A DNA stretch of 64,000 nt, taken from assembly GCF_029589435.1 (NCBI RefSeq), contig NZ_JARRAG010000002.1, forward strand, positions 1,426,001 through 1,490,000, read 5' to 3'. Numbering within the stretch: position 1 is the stretch's first letter; every line of letters begins with the position of its first letter. Positions 44,240 to 53,357 of the stretch are shown here, piece after piece. The stretch comes from Paludisphaera mucosa. GTDB taxonomy: Bacteria > Planctomycetota > Planctomycetia > Isosphaerales > Isosphaeraceae. Both the position numbers and the translations under genes were made by a program. The notes below the pieces were generated by a model, which was not told the DNA's origin, ran no database searches, and saw only the letters and a list, made by a program, of their open reading frames with translations.

Positions 44240-45859
44240 ATGAAACTCGCACCTGCGCTGCTCCTGCTCGTCAGCGTCGCCCAGGCCGCGGCGGGAGAGT
44301 CCCAGCCGGTCCTGCTCGACTTCCACGCCGACTGGTGCGGCCCCTGCCGCCAGATGCGCCCGGCCGTCCAGGCCCTGGCCGATAAAGGCTATCCGGTCAA
44401 GTCGATCGACATCGATAAATCGCCCAAGCTGGCGGCCAAGTACGAGGTCGAGGCGGTCCCCACCTTCATCGTGGTGGACGCCGAAGGCCGCGAGCTGGAC
44501 CGCTCCTCCGGCGCCCAGCCGGCCGCCCAGCTCGCCAAGCTCTACCTCGACGCCCGCACCAAGGCCGCGGCCCAGGCGCCCGACCAGGACGAGCCGGCCG
44601 AACGCGACGACGGGGCCGCCCAGGCCGCCGACGACCCGCCGGCCGACGCCGCCGACGCCGAGTCGCTCACCGAAGAGGAGATCGCCCGCCGCGCCCGTCC
44701 CAAGGCGGTCAATCCCAAGCCCTGGGAGACCGTCGTCCGGATCAAGGTCTACAACGGCGGCTCGATCGGCTTCGGCTCCGGGACGATCATCTCCAGCACG
44801 CCCGAGGAGTCGATCATCCTGACCTGCGCGCACATCTTCAAGCTCGACGGCCGCAAGCAGGCGACGCCCGACAAGTTCCCCAACAAGATCGCCATCGACC
44901 TGTTCGATGGCCGGCTCAAGGGGCAGCAGCAGCTCACGTGCGTCGAGGAGGGGATCCCCGGCAAGGCCGTCGACTACGACTTCGGGACCGACGTCGGCCT
45001 GATCCGGATCCGCCCCGGCCGCCGCCTCCCCTTCGCCCGGGTCGTCCCCGCCCACTGGCAGCCGCAAGAGCGGATGCACATGTATACGGTGGGATGCTCC
45101 GAGGGCCACGACGCCACCGCCTGGAGCACGCTCATCACCAAGGCCCCGACCCGGATGCTCCGGGGCAACGACCAGCACCTGGCGATCGAGTGCACCCACG
45201 CCCCGAAGCAGGGCCGGTCCGGCGGCGGGCTGTACACCGACAACGGCTACGTCGCGGGCGTCTGCAACTTCGCCGAGCCCCAGGGCGACCGCGGCCTCTA
45301 CGCCGCGCCCGAGTCGATCTACAAGCTCCTCGACCGCAACAAGCTCGCCGCGCTCTACGCCCCGGCGTCGCTCGCCGGGCCCGACACGCTCCTGGCCGAC
45401 CGCGGCGGGGCGAGCCGCAGCGTCCGCGGCCAGTCGCCCGATCGCGAGGAGCGGCCCCGCTCCGCCCGCCCCGGCGACGTGACGCTCCCCGAGCCCGAGA
45501 TCGTGGGCATCGAGCCCATCTCGCCGACCGACCGCCGCTCGGCCCAGGTGCAGCCCGCCAGCAACAAGACGGGCGACCGCCGCGTCGCCTGGTCGCCGAC
45601 CCCCTCGCCCAAGCGGGTCTCGCGGCCGACGGACGAGGAGACCGAGTCGACCGACCTGGACCTCGACGCCCACGTCGACAACAGCCACTTCCCGCCCCCG
45701 GCCTTCGTCGAGGACGAGCAGGACGAGGAGGAGCGTCGCATCAACGGCGAAGACGTCGACGTCGCCCCCCGCAACGAGTCCCGCAAGCCCGCGGCCCCGG
45801 CACCGGCCGGGACCTCCTCCGGCTGGCGCCCCGTGAAGACCTCGGCCGTCGGCCGCTGA
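44240..45859 (+). CDS. Thioredoxin-trypsin-like protease fusion, exported
   Basis: A 539-residue protein. A signal peptide (MKLAPALLLLVSVAQAAAG) is followed by a thioredoxin domain with CGPC (Cys33 and Cys36, FHADWCGPCRQM) and the cis-Pro in EAVPTFIVVD. An Ala/Asp linker (about 105-150) leads to a chymotrypsin-fold protease domain with a full triad: His198 in LTCAHIF, Asp251 in GTDVGLIRI, Ser327 in QGRSGGGLY. The last ~170 residues are charged and disordered. AAAGGAG at 44223-44229 supports the ATG at 44240. The two domains could act together in periplasmic protein quality control. A strong terminator hairpin follows. Confidence 0.85.
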   Translation: MKLAPALLLLVSVAQAAAGESQPVLLDFHADWCGPCRQMRPAVQALADKGYPVKSIDIDKSPKLAAKYEVEAVPTFIVVDAEGRELDRSSGAQPAAQLAKLYLDARTKAAAQAPDQDEPAERDDGAAQAADDPPADAADAESLTEEEIARRARPKAVNPKPWETVVRIKVYNGGSIGFGSGTIISSTPEESIILTCAHIFKLDGRKQATPDKFPNKIAIDLFDGRLKGQQQLTCVEEGIPGKAVDYDFGTDVGLIRIRPGRRLPFARVVPAHWQPQERMHMYTVGCSEGHDATAWSTLITKAPTRMLRGNDQHLAIECTHAPKQGRSGGGLYTDNGYVAGVCNFAEPQGDRGLYAAPESIYKLLDRNKLAALYAPASLAGPDTLLADRGGASRSVRGQSPDREERPRSARPGDVTLPEPEIVGIEPISPTDRRSAQVQPASNKTGDRRVAWSPTPSPKRVSRPTDEETESTDLDLDAHVDNSHFPPPAFVEDEQDEEERRINGEDVDVAPRNESRKPAAPAPAGTSSGWRPVKTSAVGR

Positions 45860-45885
45860 GCCGACGCCCGAGACCGACTCTCAAG

Positions 45886-45926
45886 ACGACGAGGCCGGCC
45901 CCTTTCCCGGGCGCCGGCCTCGTCGT
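45886..45926 (+). terminator. Rho-independent-type terminator after the thioredoxin-protease gene
   Basis: A perfect 14-bp inverted repeat (45886-45899 with 45913-45926) has a 13-nt loop and is followed by TT. It starts 27 nt after the stop codon. Confidence 0.7.
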
Positions 45927-46059
45927 TTCGCGTGCGCGGCGGGCGCGAAAGGTCTCCGCGGCGATCCCGCGCCCGGGTTGACGCCGCCGCCTGTCGCACC
46001 GAATATGGATGCCGGTCCCATCCACCGAGATCGAGGCCTCCCCGCCGAGTACGCCCGCC

Positions 46060-46530
46060 ATGTTCCTTCGAGTCCGAAAGCCAGGATCGATCGTCGTGCG
46101 CCGGCTCTTGCCGGCGCTCGCGTTCGCCCTCGTCCTCGGCTCGAACGCGGCCGCCTCCTCGGTCTCCGCCGCCTCCGCTTCGGCCGCCGAGGACGACCAC
46201 GCCCGATATTGCAAGTGCCGGACCTGCAGCCGCGAATCCTGTTGCTGCGCCCCTCGCAAGGCCGGGAAGATCCTCGCCCCCCCCGCCCCGGCAGTCCCGG
46301 CTTTCCCGGCCTCTGCCAGCCCTTGCATGAGATCCGCCCCCTGCGGCGATCCGGGGCTTCCGGGCTCCCCGTCCGTCGGCCCGATCGGGAAGACCGCGGC
46401 CCTCGCCGAGCGAGGCGGGGCCTTCGTCCTCGCGGTCGGCCGCCTCTTCCCCGCCCCCCCGCATCCGTCGCTCCCGGCCCGGCGGGCCTCCCGCCTCGAA
46501 GAGCCTCCGGAACCTCCGGCCGTCGCCTGA
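46060..46530 (+). CDS. Exported Cys-rich small protein
   Basis: A 156-residue predicted secreted protein. The signal peptide is basic then hydrophobic (VVRRLLPALAFALVLGSNAA). Immediately after comes a cluster of seven Cys in YCKCRTCSRESCCCAPRK (C-x-C-x-x-C and CCC), then a Pro/Ala/Ser-rich C-terminal part. The spacing suggests metal or cluster binding. I recognise no named family, though the pattern reads like planctomycete proteins of unknown function. I chose the ATG at 46060 because it directly precedes the signal peptide. It leads a co-directional set with the DUF1559, PepSY and redoxin genes. Confidence 0.65.
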   Translation: MFLRVRKPGSIVVRRLLPALAFALVLGSNAAASSVSAASASAAEDDHARYCKCRTCSRESCCCAPRKAGKILAPPAPAVPAFPASASPCMRSAPCGDPGLPGSPSVGPIGKTAALAERGGAFVLAVGRLFPAPPHPSLPARRASRLEEPPEPPAVA

Positions 46531-46725
46531 GCCCAGTCCCGCGCCGCCGATCCCGCATGCCCGGCCTCGTACGCGAGGCCCCGGCCCCCCGCCCGCGCGC
46601 GGTCGGGGCGGGTTCGCCGTCCGTCGCCTGATCGTCCTCGTCGACACCCCGTCCGCCGGCCTTCCGCGCCGTCGGCGGCACGCCGGTCCACGTTCCGAGC
46701 CCGCTCAACTTCCGGGAGACGTCAG

Positions 46726-47733
46726 ATGTCCGAACGTCGGGGATTCACCCTCATCGAACTCCTGGTCGTCATCGCGATCATCGCGGTGCTGATCGCCCTC
46801 CTCCTGCCCGCCGTCCAGGCCGCCCGCGAGGCGGCGCGGCGGATGCAATGCAACAACAACCTCAAGCAGCTGGGGATCGCCCTGCACAACTACGAGGGCG
46901 CGCACGGCGTCCTGCCGGCGGGCCGATTCGGCTACCCGTACCTCTGGTCGTCGCTGGCGTCGATGCTGAGCTACATCGAGGCGGCGAACATGTACGACGC
47001 GATCAACTTCTCGTTCCCCTCGCTGGTGAGCCAGGCCCCCCATCCGGCCAACGCCACGGCGCAGGCGGTCGTCGTCCAGGCGTTCCTCTGCCCCAGCGAC
47101 GGCCGGCGACGGGTGGCCGCGACGGCCTTCGGCGCCACCAACTACGCGTCGAATTCCGGGACCGGGACGGTGAACAACGGCAGCTTCAACGTGCTGTCGG
47201 GCAAGCCCCTGCCCGACGGCCCGTTCTACAACACCAGCGCCGTCCGCTTCGCGGCGGTGGCCGACGGGCTCAGCGGCACGGCCGGCTTCAGCGAGACGAT
47301 CCTGGGGAACGACGTCGTCTCCTCCCCGGGGACCTCCCCGCCCGCCGACGCCCGGAGGCAGCTCGCCGTCTTCAACGCGTCGGGCTATCTGGGGACGCTC
47401 CCGGCCTCCCTGTTCCTGCCGCCGAGCACCTCCCTCCCCGCCTGCGGCTCGCCCGACCAGTGGGCCGGGGACCGCGGCCGCGAGTGGTCGCGCGGGAGCT
47501 TCGTCATGACCTCTTACAACCACTTCTACACGCCGAACAGCGGCTTCCCGGACTGCACCGACGCCGGCCGCGCCGCCGCCGTCACCGCGCCGCGGAGCTT
47601 CCACACCGGCGGGGTGAACATGCTCTTCCTCGACGGCCACGTCCAGTTCGTGAAGGACTCCGTGGATCAGCCCACCTTCCGGGCGATCTCCACCCGCGCC
47701 GGGGGAGAGGTCGTCTCCTCGGACGCCCTCTGA
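46726..47733 (+). CDS. DUF1559 (type IV pilin-like) protein
   Basis: A 335-residue pseudopilin-like protein. It has a prepilin leader and N-methylation motif, [20 protein letters not shown], followed by [20 protein letters not shown] and [15 protein letters not shown], the standard DUF1559 start. The C terminus has the family's [19 protein letters not shown]. These proteins are hugely expanded in planctomycetes and processed by a prepilin peptidase; their function is unsettled. It sits 24 nt upstream of the PepSY gene on the same strand. Confidence 0.93.
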   Translation: MSERRGFTLIELLVVIAIIAVLIALLLPAVQAAREAARRMQCNNNLKQLGIALHNYEGAHGVLPAGRFGYPYLWSSLASMLSYIEAANMYDAINFSFPSLVSQAPHPANATAQAVVVQAFLCPSDGRRRVAATAFGATNYASNSGTGTVNNGSFNVLSGKPLPDGPFYNTSAVRFAAVADGLSGTAGFSETILGNDVVSSPGTSPPADARRQLAVFNASGYLGTLPASLFLPPSTSLPACGSPDQWAGDRGREWSRGSFVMTSYNHFYTPNSGFPDCTDAGRAAAVTAPRSFHTGGVNMLFLDGHVQFVKDSVDQPTFRAISTRAGGEVVSSDAL

Positions 47734-47757
47734 CCCGACCCACCCCGGAGACCCACC

Positions 47758-49167
47758 ATGACCGAGTCGAAGTCGAACGGCCCCGGCGAAGCCGCGGGCT
47801 GGCCCGATTACCGCGCCGTCTGGCGCTGGCACTTCTACGCCGGCCTCTTCTGCGTCCCGTTCGTCGTCGTGCTCTCGATCAGCGGCTCGATCTACCTGTT
47901 CAAGCAGGAGATCGAGTCCTGGATCGACCGCCCGTACGACGGCCTGAGCGTGCGAGGCCGCCCCGAGCCGCCGTCGAAACAGGTCGCCGCGGCGCTCGCG
48001 GCGTTCCCGGGGGCCTCGTTCCATGCGTACGAGCTTCCCCAGGCCGACGACGAGTCGACGCGGGTGATCGTCCGACGAGGCGGCGAGGCGTTGCGGGTGT
48101 ACGTCCATCCCGAGAGCCTCCGGGTCCTCCACGCGGTCGTCGAGGAGGACCGGCTCATGCGCCGGCTCTTCCGGCTCCACGGCGAGCTGCTGATGGGGGA
48201 CCGGGGGTCGGCGATCGTCGAGCTGGCGTCGTCGTGGGCGATCGTCATGATCGTCACGGGCCTTTTCCTGTGGTGGCCGCGCGGGGCCCGGCGGCTCGGC
48301 GGCGTCCTCTACCCTCGCTTGGGTCGGGGATCACGGATCTTCTGGCGTGACCTCCACGCCGCGACCGGGCTGTGGGTCTCGGGATTCGCGCTGGTCCTGC
48401 TGCTGACCGGCCTGCCTTGGGCGAAGTTCTGGGGCGACTACTTCCGGGGCGCCAGGCGGCTCACCGGCACGGCCGTCGCCCGGCAGGACTGGACGAACGG
48501 CGCGGTCCCCCGGGCGATGACGGAGCCCGACGGGGGCCACGCCGGGCACGGCGGCGCGCGAGGGGGGCGCGGGTCCGGCTCCAGACCGACGGCCGACCTC
48601 GCCGCGCTCGACCGGATCGCGGCGACGGTCGGCCCGCTCCGTCTGCCCCCCCCGGTCGTGATCGCGCCTCCCGAGGCCCCGTCGACCGGCGGACCGGCGG
48701 CGGGCTCCCTGGCGGATTGGACCGCCCGGTCGATGACGGCCAACCGACCCTACCGGGTGGACCTCGTCATGGACGGCGCGACGGGGGCCATCAAGGGCCG
48801 CAAGGGATTCGGCGACCGCCACCCGATCGACCGGATCGTCGGCGTGGGGATCGCGCTCCACGAGGGGCGGCTCTTCGGCCCGCCCAACCAGCTACTCGGC
48901 CTCGCGACCGCCGCCGGCCTGGTCCTGCTGAGCGTCAGCTCCGTGGTGCTCTGGCTCCGACGCCGCGACCCGGGGACCCTGGGGGCGCCGAGGCCCCTGG
49001 CCCGGCCCGCCTTCGCGCCGGGGCTGCTGCTGACGATCTTCGCCCTGGGGGTCTACCTGCCGCTCTTCGGCGCCTCGCTGCTCGCCGTGCTGGCGGCCGA
49101 GAAGCTCATCCTCGGCCGGATCCCGTCCGTGAGCCACTGGCTCGGACTCCAGACCTCCCGCGCCTGA
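47758..49167 (+). CDS. PepSY-domain membrane protein
   Basis: A 469-residue iron-regulated-type membrane protein. The first span is in WRWHFYAGLFCVPFVVVLSI with SGSIYLFK, the PepSY_TM hallmark. Further spans are near 165-185 (SWAIVMIVTGLFLWW), 205-225 and two near the C terminus. A periplasmic loop has a His/Gly-rich patch (GGHAGHGGARGGRG). Relatives sit with TonB receptors and ferric reductases in iron or copper systems. A GGAG site precedes the ATG by 8 nt, and it is 24 nt after the DUF1559 gene and 40 nt before the redoxin gene, so an operon is likely. Confidence 0.85.
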   Translation: MTESKSNGPGEAAGWPDYRAVWRWHFYAGLFCVPFVVVLSISGSIYLFKQEIESWIDRPYDGLSVRGRPEPPSKQVAAALAAFPGASFHAYELPQADDESTRVIVRRGGEALRVYVHPESLRVLHAVVEEDRLMRRLFRLHGELLMGDRGSAIVELASSWAIVMIVTGLFLWWPRGARRLGGVLYPRLGRGSRIFWRDLHAATGLWVSGFALVLLLTGLPWAKFWGDYFRGARRLTGTAVARQDWTNGAVPRAMTEPDGGHAGHGGARGGRGSGSRPTADLAALDRIAATVGPLRLPPPVVIAPPEAPSTGGPAAGSLADWTARSMTANRPYRVDLVMDGATGAIKGRKGFGDRHPIDRIVGVGIALHEGRLFGPPNQLLGLATAAGLVLLSVSSVVLWLRRRDPGTLGAPRPLARPAFAPGLLLTIFALGVYLPLFGASLLAVLAAEKLILGRIPSVSHWLGLQTSRA

Positions 49168-49207
49168 CGAAGCGCCGGGCCCCCTCCCCTCGAACGAAAG
49201 GCGGACC

Positions 49208-49861
49208 ATGAAGAAATCCACCCTCGCCCTGCCGGCGCTGCTGGCGTCGCTGCTGGGCCTGGCTTACGCCGTCTCGAAGCACCGGGCCGAGGTCGAGAGC
49301 CCGCCCGGGCGCCCCGTCGTCCTCGTCTCCGAGCCGGAGCACGCCGCCACCCCCGCGATGATCGCGGCCGCCGGCTCGATGGAGCGCAGGGCGGCGCCCG
49401 CGTTCCGCGCCGTCGCCGACGACGGCGAGACCTACACGCTGCGGGACCTCGCCGAGCAAGGCCCGCTCGCCCTGGTCTTCATCAAGGTCGGCTGCCCGTG
49501 CAGCGTCGCCGCCCGGCCGTTCTACGACCGCCTCCATCAGGCCTACGGCTCGCGCGTCCGGTTCTTCGGCGTCATCGACGGCGACGCCGACGTGGCGCGC
49601 GAGTGGTCGAGGGCCAATCGCCTCTCCTTTCCGATCCTCTGCGATCCCGGACTCCAGATCGTCCGCGAGTACAGGGCCGAGAATTCGGCGTACTTCGCGA
49701 TCATCTCGAAGGGCGGCGCGATCGAGAGGTACTGGCCCGGATACTCGGTGGGCATGCTCAACGAGGCGAACGAGCGCCTCGCCCGGCTGGCCGGGGTCGA
49801 GGCGATGCCCTTCGACGCGACGGACGCCCCTGTCGAGATCTACTCCGGCTGTCCGTTCTGA
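49208..49861 (+). CDS. Membrane-anchored redoxin (thioredoxin-fold) with CPC motif
   Basis: A 217-residue protein with an N-terminal hydrophobic signal/anchor (LALPALLASLLGLAYAV). The thioredoxin-fold redoxin domain begins near residue 60 (RAAPAFRAVADDGETYTLRD) and has the motif VGCPCSVAARPFYDRL, a Cys-Pro-Cys instead of CxxC. The protein ends SGCPF, with a further Cys near the C terminus. It would face the periplasm. AAAGG precedes the ATG. It is the last gene of the Cys-rich/DUF1559/PepSY/redoxin set. The CPC motif suggests peroxiredoxin-like or metal-binding chemistry rather than disulfide exchange. Confidence 0.82.
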   Translation: MKKSTLALPALLASLLGLAYAVSKHRAEVESPPGRPVVLVSEPEHAATPAMIAAAGSMERRAAPAFRAVADDGETYTLRDLAEQGPLALVFIKVGCPCSVAARPFYDRLHQAYGSRVRFFGVIDGDADVAREWSRANRLSFPILCDPGLQIVREYRAENSAYFAIISKGGAIERYWPGYSVGMLNEANERLARLAGVEAMPFDATDAPVEIYSGCPF

Positions 49862-50068
49862 CCTCCTCGCCGCCCGGAGCCTCGCCCGCCCCGCGGCGGG
49901 CCGGACGCCCCCCCCGCACCGGCGTCCGGGCCGCCGCGCGCCCGGCCCTCGGGGCTTGTTTTTTCGCTCTCGGCCTGATCGAGTGGGAACCGTTGGATTC
50001 CTCGTCAGGTCCCATCGGCGGACGGGCTCGGCTCGCGCGTGCGCAGGGGGACGCAAGGCCGACTCGTC

Positions 50069-51019
50069 ATGAAACACCCGTCGCTCGTCGTCGCCATCCT
50101 GGCCTTCGCCCCGGCCGCGTTCGCGGAGGAGCCGATCGTCCCGGAAGGCTCGGCGCTCGTCTTCACGTCGTTCCGCGGCGACGGCGACGACGGCCTCCAC
50201 CTGGCCGCCAGCCGCGACGGCTACACCTGGACGCCGCTCCGCGACGATAAGCCGATTTTCCAGCCCAAAGTCGGCGGCGGCCTGGTGCGCGACCCGAACA
50301 TCGTCGCGGGCCCCGACGGCGTCTACCACATGACCTGGACCACGGGCTGGACCCATTCGTCGGTCGGCTACGCGCATTCCCGCGACCTGATCCACTGGTC
50401 CGAGGCCCGCCAGGTCGACGTCATGACGGCCGAGCCCAGGGCCCGCAACGTCTGGGCGCCCGAACTCTTCTTCGACGACAAGCAGGACCGCTTCCTGATC
50501 TTCTGGGCCTCGACGATCCCCGGCCGGTTCCCCGCGACCGAGGCGACGGGCGACGACGGCTACAACCACCGCACCTACATGACGGCGACGAAGGATTTCC
50601 AGACGTTCACGCCGACGAGGCTGCTCTACGACCCCGGCTTCAACTCGATCGACTCGACGATCGTCCGCGACGGCGACCGCTACGCGATGTTCATCAAGGA
50701 CGAGACCCGGACCCCGCCGGCCAAGAACATCCGGGTCGCCTTCGCCCCCGCGCCCGCCGGCCCGTATGGGCCGCCGTCGTCGCCGATCACCGGGAATTAC
50801 TGGGCGGAGGGGCCGTCGGCGATCAAGCTCGGCGGCCGCTGGTACGTCTACTTCGACCGCTACACCGAGGGCCGCTACGGCCTGGTCACCTCCACCGACC
50901 TCGTCCGCTGGCGCGACGAGTCCGACCGCGTGCATTTCCCGAAGGACTTCCGCCACGGCAGCGTCCTGCTCGTCCCCGCGTCGATCCTCGCCGGCCTGGA
51001 ATCGGCCGGCCGCGAGTGA
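50069..51019 (+). CDS. Exported glycoside hydrolase, GH43-like β-propeller
   Basis: A 316-residue exported protein. A signal peptide (MKHPSLVVAILAFAPAAFAE) is followed by five-bladed β-propeller repeats. VRDPNIVAGPDGVYHMTWT holds the likely catalytic Asp, RNVWAPELFFDDKQDRFLIF the propeller Glu, and IDSTIVRDGDRYAMFIKDE and YWAEGPSAIKLGGRWYVYFD later blades. GH43 and related arabinosidase-like families share this pattern. I chose the ATG at 50069 for its signal peptide; an in-frame GTG at 50039 would add ten residues. Substrate cannot be named. Confidence 0.8.
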   Translation: MKHPSLVVAILAFAPAAFAEEPIVPEGSALVFTSFRGDGDDGLHLAASRDGYTWTPLRDDKPIFQPKVGGGLVRDPNIVAGPDGVYHMTWTTGWTHSSVGYAHSRDLIHWSEARQVDVMTAEPRARNVWAPELFFDDKQDRFLIFWASTIPGRFPATEATGDDGYNHRTYMTATKDFQTFTPTRLLYDPGFNSIDSTIVRDGDRYAMFIKDETRTPPAKNIRVAFAPAPAGPYGPPSSPITGNYWAEGPSAIKLGGRWYVYFDRYTEGRYGLVTSTDLVRWRDESDRVHFPKDFRHGSVLLVPASILAGLESAGRE

Positions 51020-51053
51020 CGGATCTCCGACTTCCTGGATTCAAGGACCGTTC

Positions 51054-52646
51054 ATGAAACGCGCTCTCATCCCGCCCCTGACCTTGCTCTTCCCGACCGT
51101 CGCCCTCGCCCAGGCCCCCGTCGCCGACACCGCGGTCGAGCCGCCGCCGGCCGCGGTGCAGTCGATCACCGGCCCCGAGATCGGCGGCCACCTGCGGTTC
51201 CTGGCCTCCGACCTGATGCGCGGCCGCGAGGCCGGCTCGCCCGAGGCCCGGCTCACGGCCGAGTACCTGGCCTCGCACCTGACCGCGATCTCCGCCGAGC
51301 CCCTCGGCGACCCCGGCCGCGGCGGCCGGACCTACCTCCAGCGCTTCATGCTCGAATCCTCCACGCCCCTCTCGGCCGGCTCGGAGCTGACGCTGACCCT
51401 CGCCCCCGACCGCTCGAAGCGCGTCATCGAATGCAAGCTGGGCGTCGATTACATCTACGGCCCGCAGGGCGTCGCGGGGGGCGAGGTCGAGGCCGACGTC
51501 GTCTTCGCCGGCTACGGCCGCCACAAGCCCGATCAGAACATCAACGACTACGAGGGATTGCACGTCCGGAACAAGTTCGTCCTCGTGTATCAGGGCGAGC
51601 CGGGCGACGGCGGCGCCGGCGCGGGCCGTCGCGGCGCGGGCGACAAGTTGAAGACCGCCGTCGAGCATGGGGCGTTGGGCCTGCTGATCATCGCCCCGCC
51701 CGGCGTGGCGGGCGAACCGCTGCCGCCCTCTCCTGCGGCCATGTTCGGCTTCGACCGCCCCCGCGTCTCGCTCGGCTCCCCTCCCGCGACCATCCCGGCG
51801 ATCGCCCTGACCCCCGCGATCCGCGACCTCCTCGTACCGGCCCTCAACCTGCCGAAGATCGACACGGCCGCCGACCAACCGAGGATGAGGCCGTTCCCGC
51901 CGGCGGGCGCCCTCCGCGTCCATTTCACCCACGCCGTCAAGCGCGAGCCCCGCGAGGACCGCAACGTCGTCGGCTTCCTGCCCGGGGCCGACCCCCAGAA
52001 GAAGAACGAGATCGTCGTCTTCAGCGCCCACTACGACCATGAAGGCGTCGACGACAAGGGCCAGATCTACAACGGCTCGGACGACAACGCCAGCGGCACC
52101 AGCGGCGTGCTCGAGGTCGCCCAGGCGTTCGGCGCGGCCCCCCGGCCGGCGCGGAGCGTGGCCTTTTTGTGGGTCTCGGGCGAGGAGAAGGGCCTGCTCG
52201 GCAGCCAGTGGTTCGCCGATCACCAGGCCCTGCCCGAGGGCATGAAGATCGTCGCCGACATCAATCTCGACATGATCAGCCGCAACGACGGCACCAAGAT
52301 CGGCGCGACGCCCTCGCCCAGCCACCCCGACTACAACACCCTCGTCGCCGACGCCGCGGTCGCCACCAAGGCCGAGGGCCTGGAGATGCTGTTCGACTCC
52401 GACCCCTACTACGCCCGGACCGACAGCTACAACTTCGCCGCCAAGGGCGTCCCCGTCATCTTCTTCTTCGCCGGCCTGCACGAGGACTACCACAAGCCGA
52501 CCGACGACTTCGAAAAGGCCGACCTCGAAAAAGCCGCCCGCGTCGCCCGCGCCGCGTTCCGCCTGGGATGGAAGACCGCCCAGGCCGCCGAGGCCCCGAA
52601 GAAGATCCAGGCCCAGCCGGCCGCCCAACCGGCCGCGCAGCCCTGA
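51054..52646 (+). CDS. Exported M28 family zinc aminopeptidase
   Basis: A 530-residue exported peptidase. The signal peptide is MKRALIPPLTLLFPTVALAQ. A PA-domain-like insertion (GLHVRNKFVLVYQGEPGDGG, then LKTAVEHGALGLLII) precedes the M28 core. Zinc ligands are seen in VVFSAHYDHEGV, GSDDNASGTSGVLE (bridging Asp), VSGEEKGLLGS (catalytic Glu), INLDMISRND and HEDYHKPTDD. The C terminus is Ala/Pro/Gln-rich. It starts 34 nt after the GH43-like gene, so both may be cotranscribed. It would degrade peptides in the periplasm or outside. Confidence 0.9.
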   Translation: MKRALIPPLTLLFPTVALAQAPVADTAVEPPPAAVQSITGPEIGGHLRFLASDLMRGREAGSPEARLTAEYLASHLTAISAEPLGDPGRGGRTYLQRFMLESSTPLSAGSELTLTLAPDRSKRVIECKLGVDYIYGPQGVAGGEVEADVVFAGYGRHKPDQNINDYEGLHVRNKFVLVYQGEPGDGGAGAGRRGAGDKLKTAVEHGALGLLIIAPPGVAGEPLPPSPAAMFGFDRPRVSLGSPPATIPAIALTPAIRDLLVPALNLPKIDTAADQPRMRPFPPAGALRVHFTHAVKREPREDRNVVGFLPGADPQKKNEIVVFSAHYDHEGVDDKGQIYNGSDDNASGTSGVLEVAQAFGAAPRPARSVAFLWVSGEEKGLLGSQWFADHQALPEGMKIVADINLDMISRNDGTKIGATPSPSHPDYNTLVADAAVATKAEGLEMLFDSDPYYARTDSYNFAAKGVPVIFFFAGLHEDYHKPTDDFEKADLEKAARVARAAFRLGWKTAQAAEAPKKIQAQPAAQPAAQP

Positions 52647-52682
52647 CGTCCGGCCGCCGACCGTGCGGGGCGTTCACGCGGT

Positions 52683-53357
52683 TCAGGCCCGTGATCGCCC
52701 CGCGCGGGTTCGAGTCGCCCGCCAGGCCCCCACCGCGCCGAGCGCGAAGACGACCCATGTGGCCGGCTCGGGGACGGGGGCGCCTTCGAGCCGGGCGTAG
52801 ACGTCGACCGCAACGACTTCCTGGTCAGGCCTTTGGTCCCAGTTCGGAGGGACCGCGATCGGCTTCAACGACAGACTGATCGGCCCGACCTGAACCGGGT
52901 CGTACTTGCCTCCGTCGAGCGGATCCATACGAATAAACATCTCCATGTTGCCGACGACCGTCCCATCGGTTCGGATGTAATGATTGATGAAGTTGTCGAT
53001 TTGGATGCTCGCACCGCCCGCGGGGAGGGGAGCTTCCCCGAACTTCGTGACCCGGAATTCGATCGGGAAGGGTATGCCGAGTACGGGCATATACTGGCCC
53101 GCTTCCTGGCGATGGACGAGGATCATCCCCAACTTCAGTTCCGAGCCCACGGTCGCCAAGCCATCCGTCACCGGGTGAAATTCGTAAGGGCCCAGGGTGG
53201 GTAACGCATGCGACGCTTCAGGCCCGGACGTGCTGTAGGTGATCTGCGTCGGGATCGGCACGGCCCGAGCCTCGCGGCCGGCGGCGGCCAGGACGACGAG
53301 GCCCGTCAGGATCGTGGATAGGGCGCGGGTGTGGGCGAATTCGCGGGGCGAGAGCAT
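52683..53357 (-). CDS. PEP-CTERM sorting-domain protein (downstream member of a fused pair)
   Basis: A 224-residue exported protein with its own strong ribosome-binding site (AGGAGG before the ATG at 53355-53357) and signal peptide (LSTILTGLVVLAAAGREARA). It ends with VPEPATW, a hydrophobic helix VVFALGAVGAW and a basic tail RATRTRAGRSRA. The middle is β-rich. It lies in the same frame as the upstream PEP-CTERM gene, which lacks a stop, so it may also be made as the C-terminal half of a longer protein. Confidence 0.82.
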   Translation of the reverse strand: MLSPREFAHTRALSTILTGLVVLAAAGREARAVPIPTQITYSTSGPEASHALPTLGPYEFHPVTDGLATVGSELKLGMILVHRQEAGQYMPVLGIPFPIEFRVTKFGEAPLPAGGASIQIDNFINHYIRTDGTVVGNMEMFIRMDPLDGGKYDPVQVGPISLSLKPIAVPPNWDQRPDQEVVAVDVYARLEGAPVPEPATWVVFALGAVGAWRATRTRAGRSRA

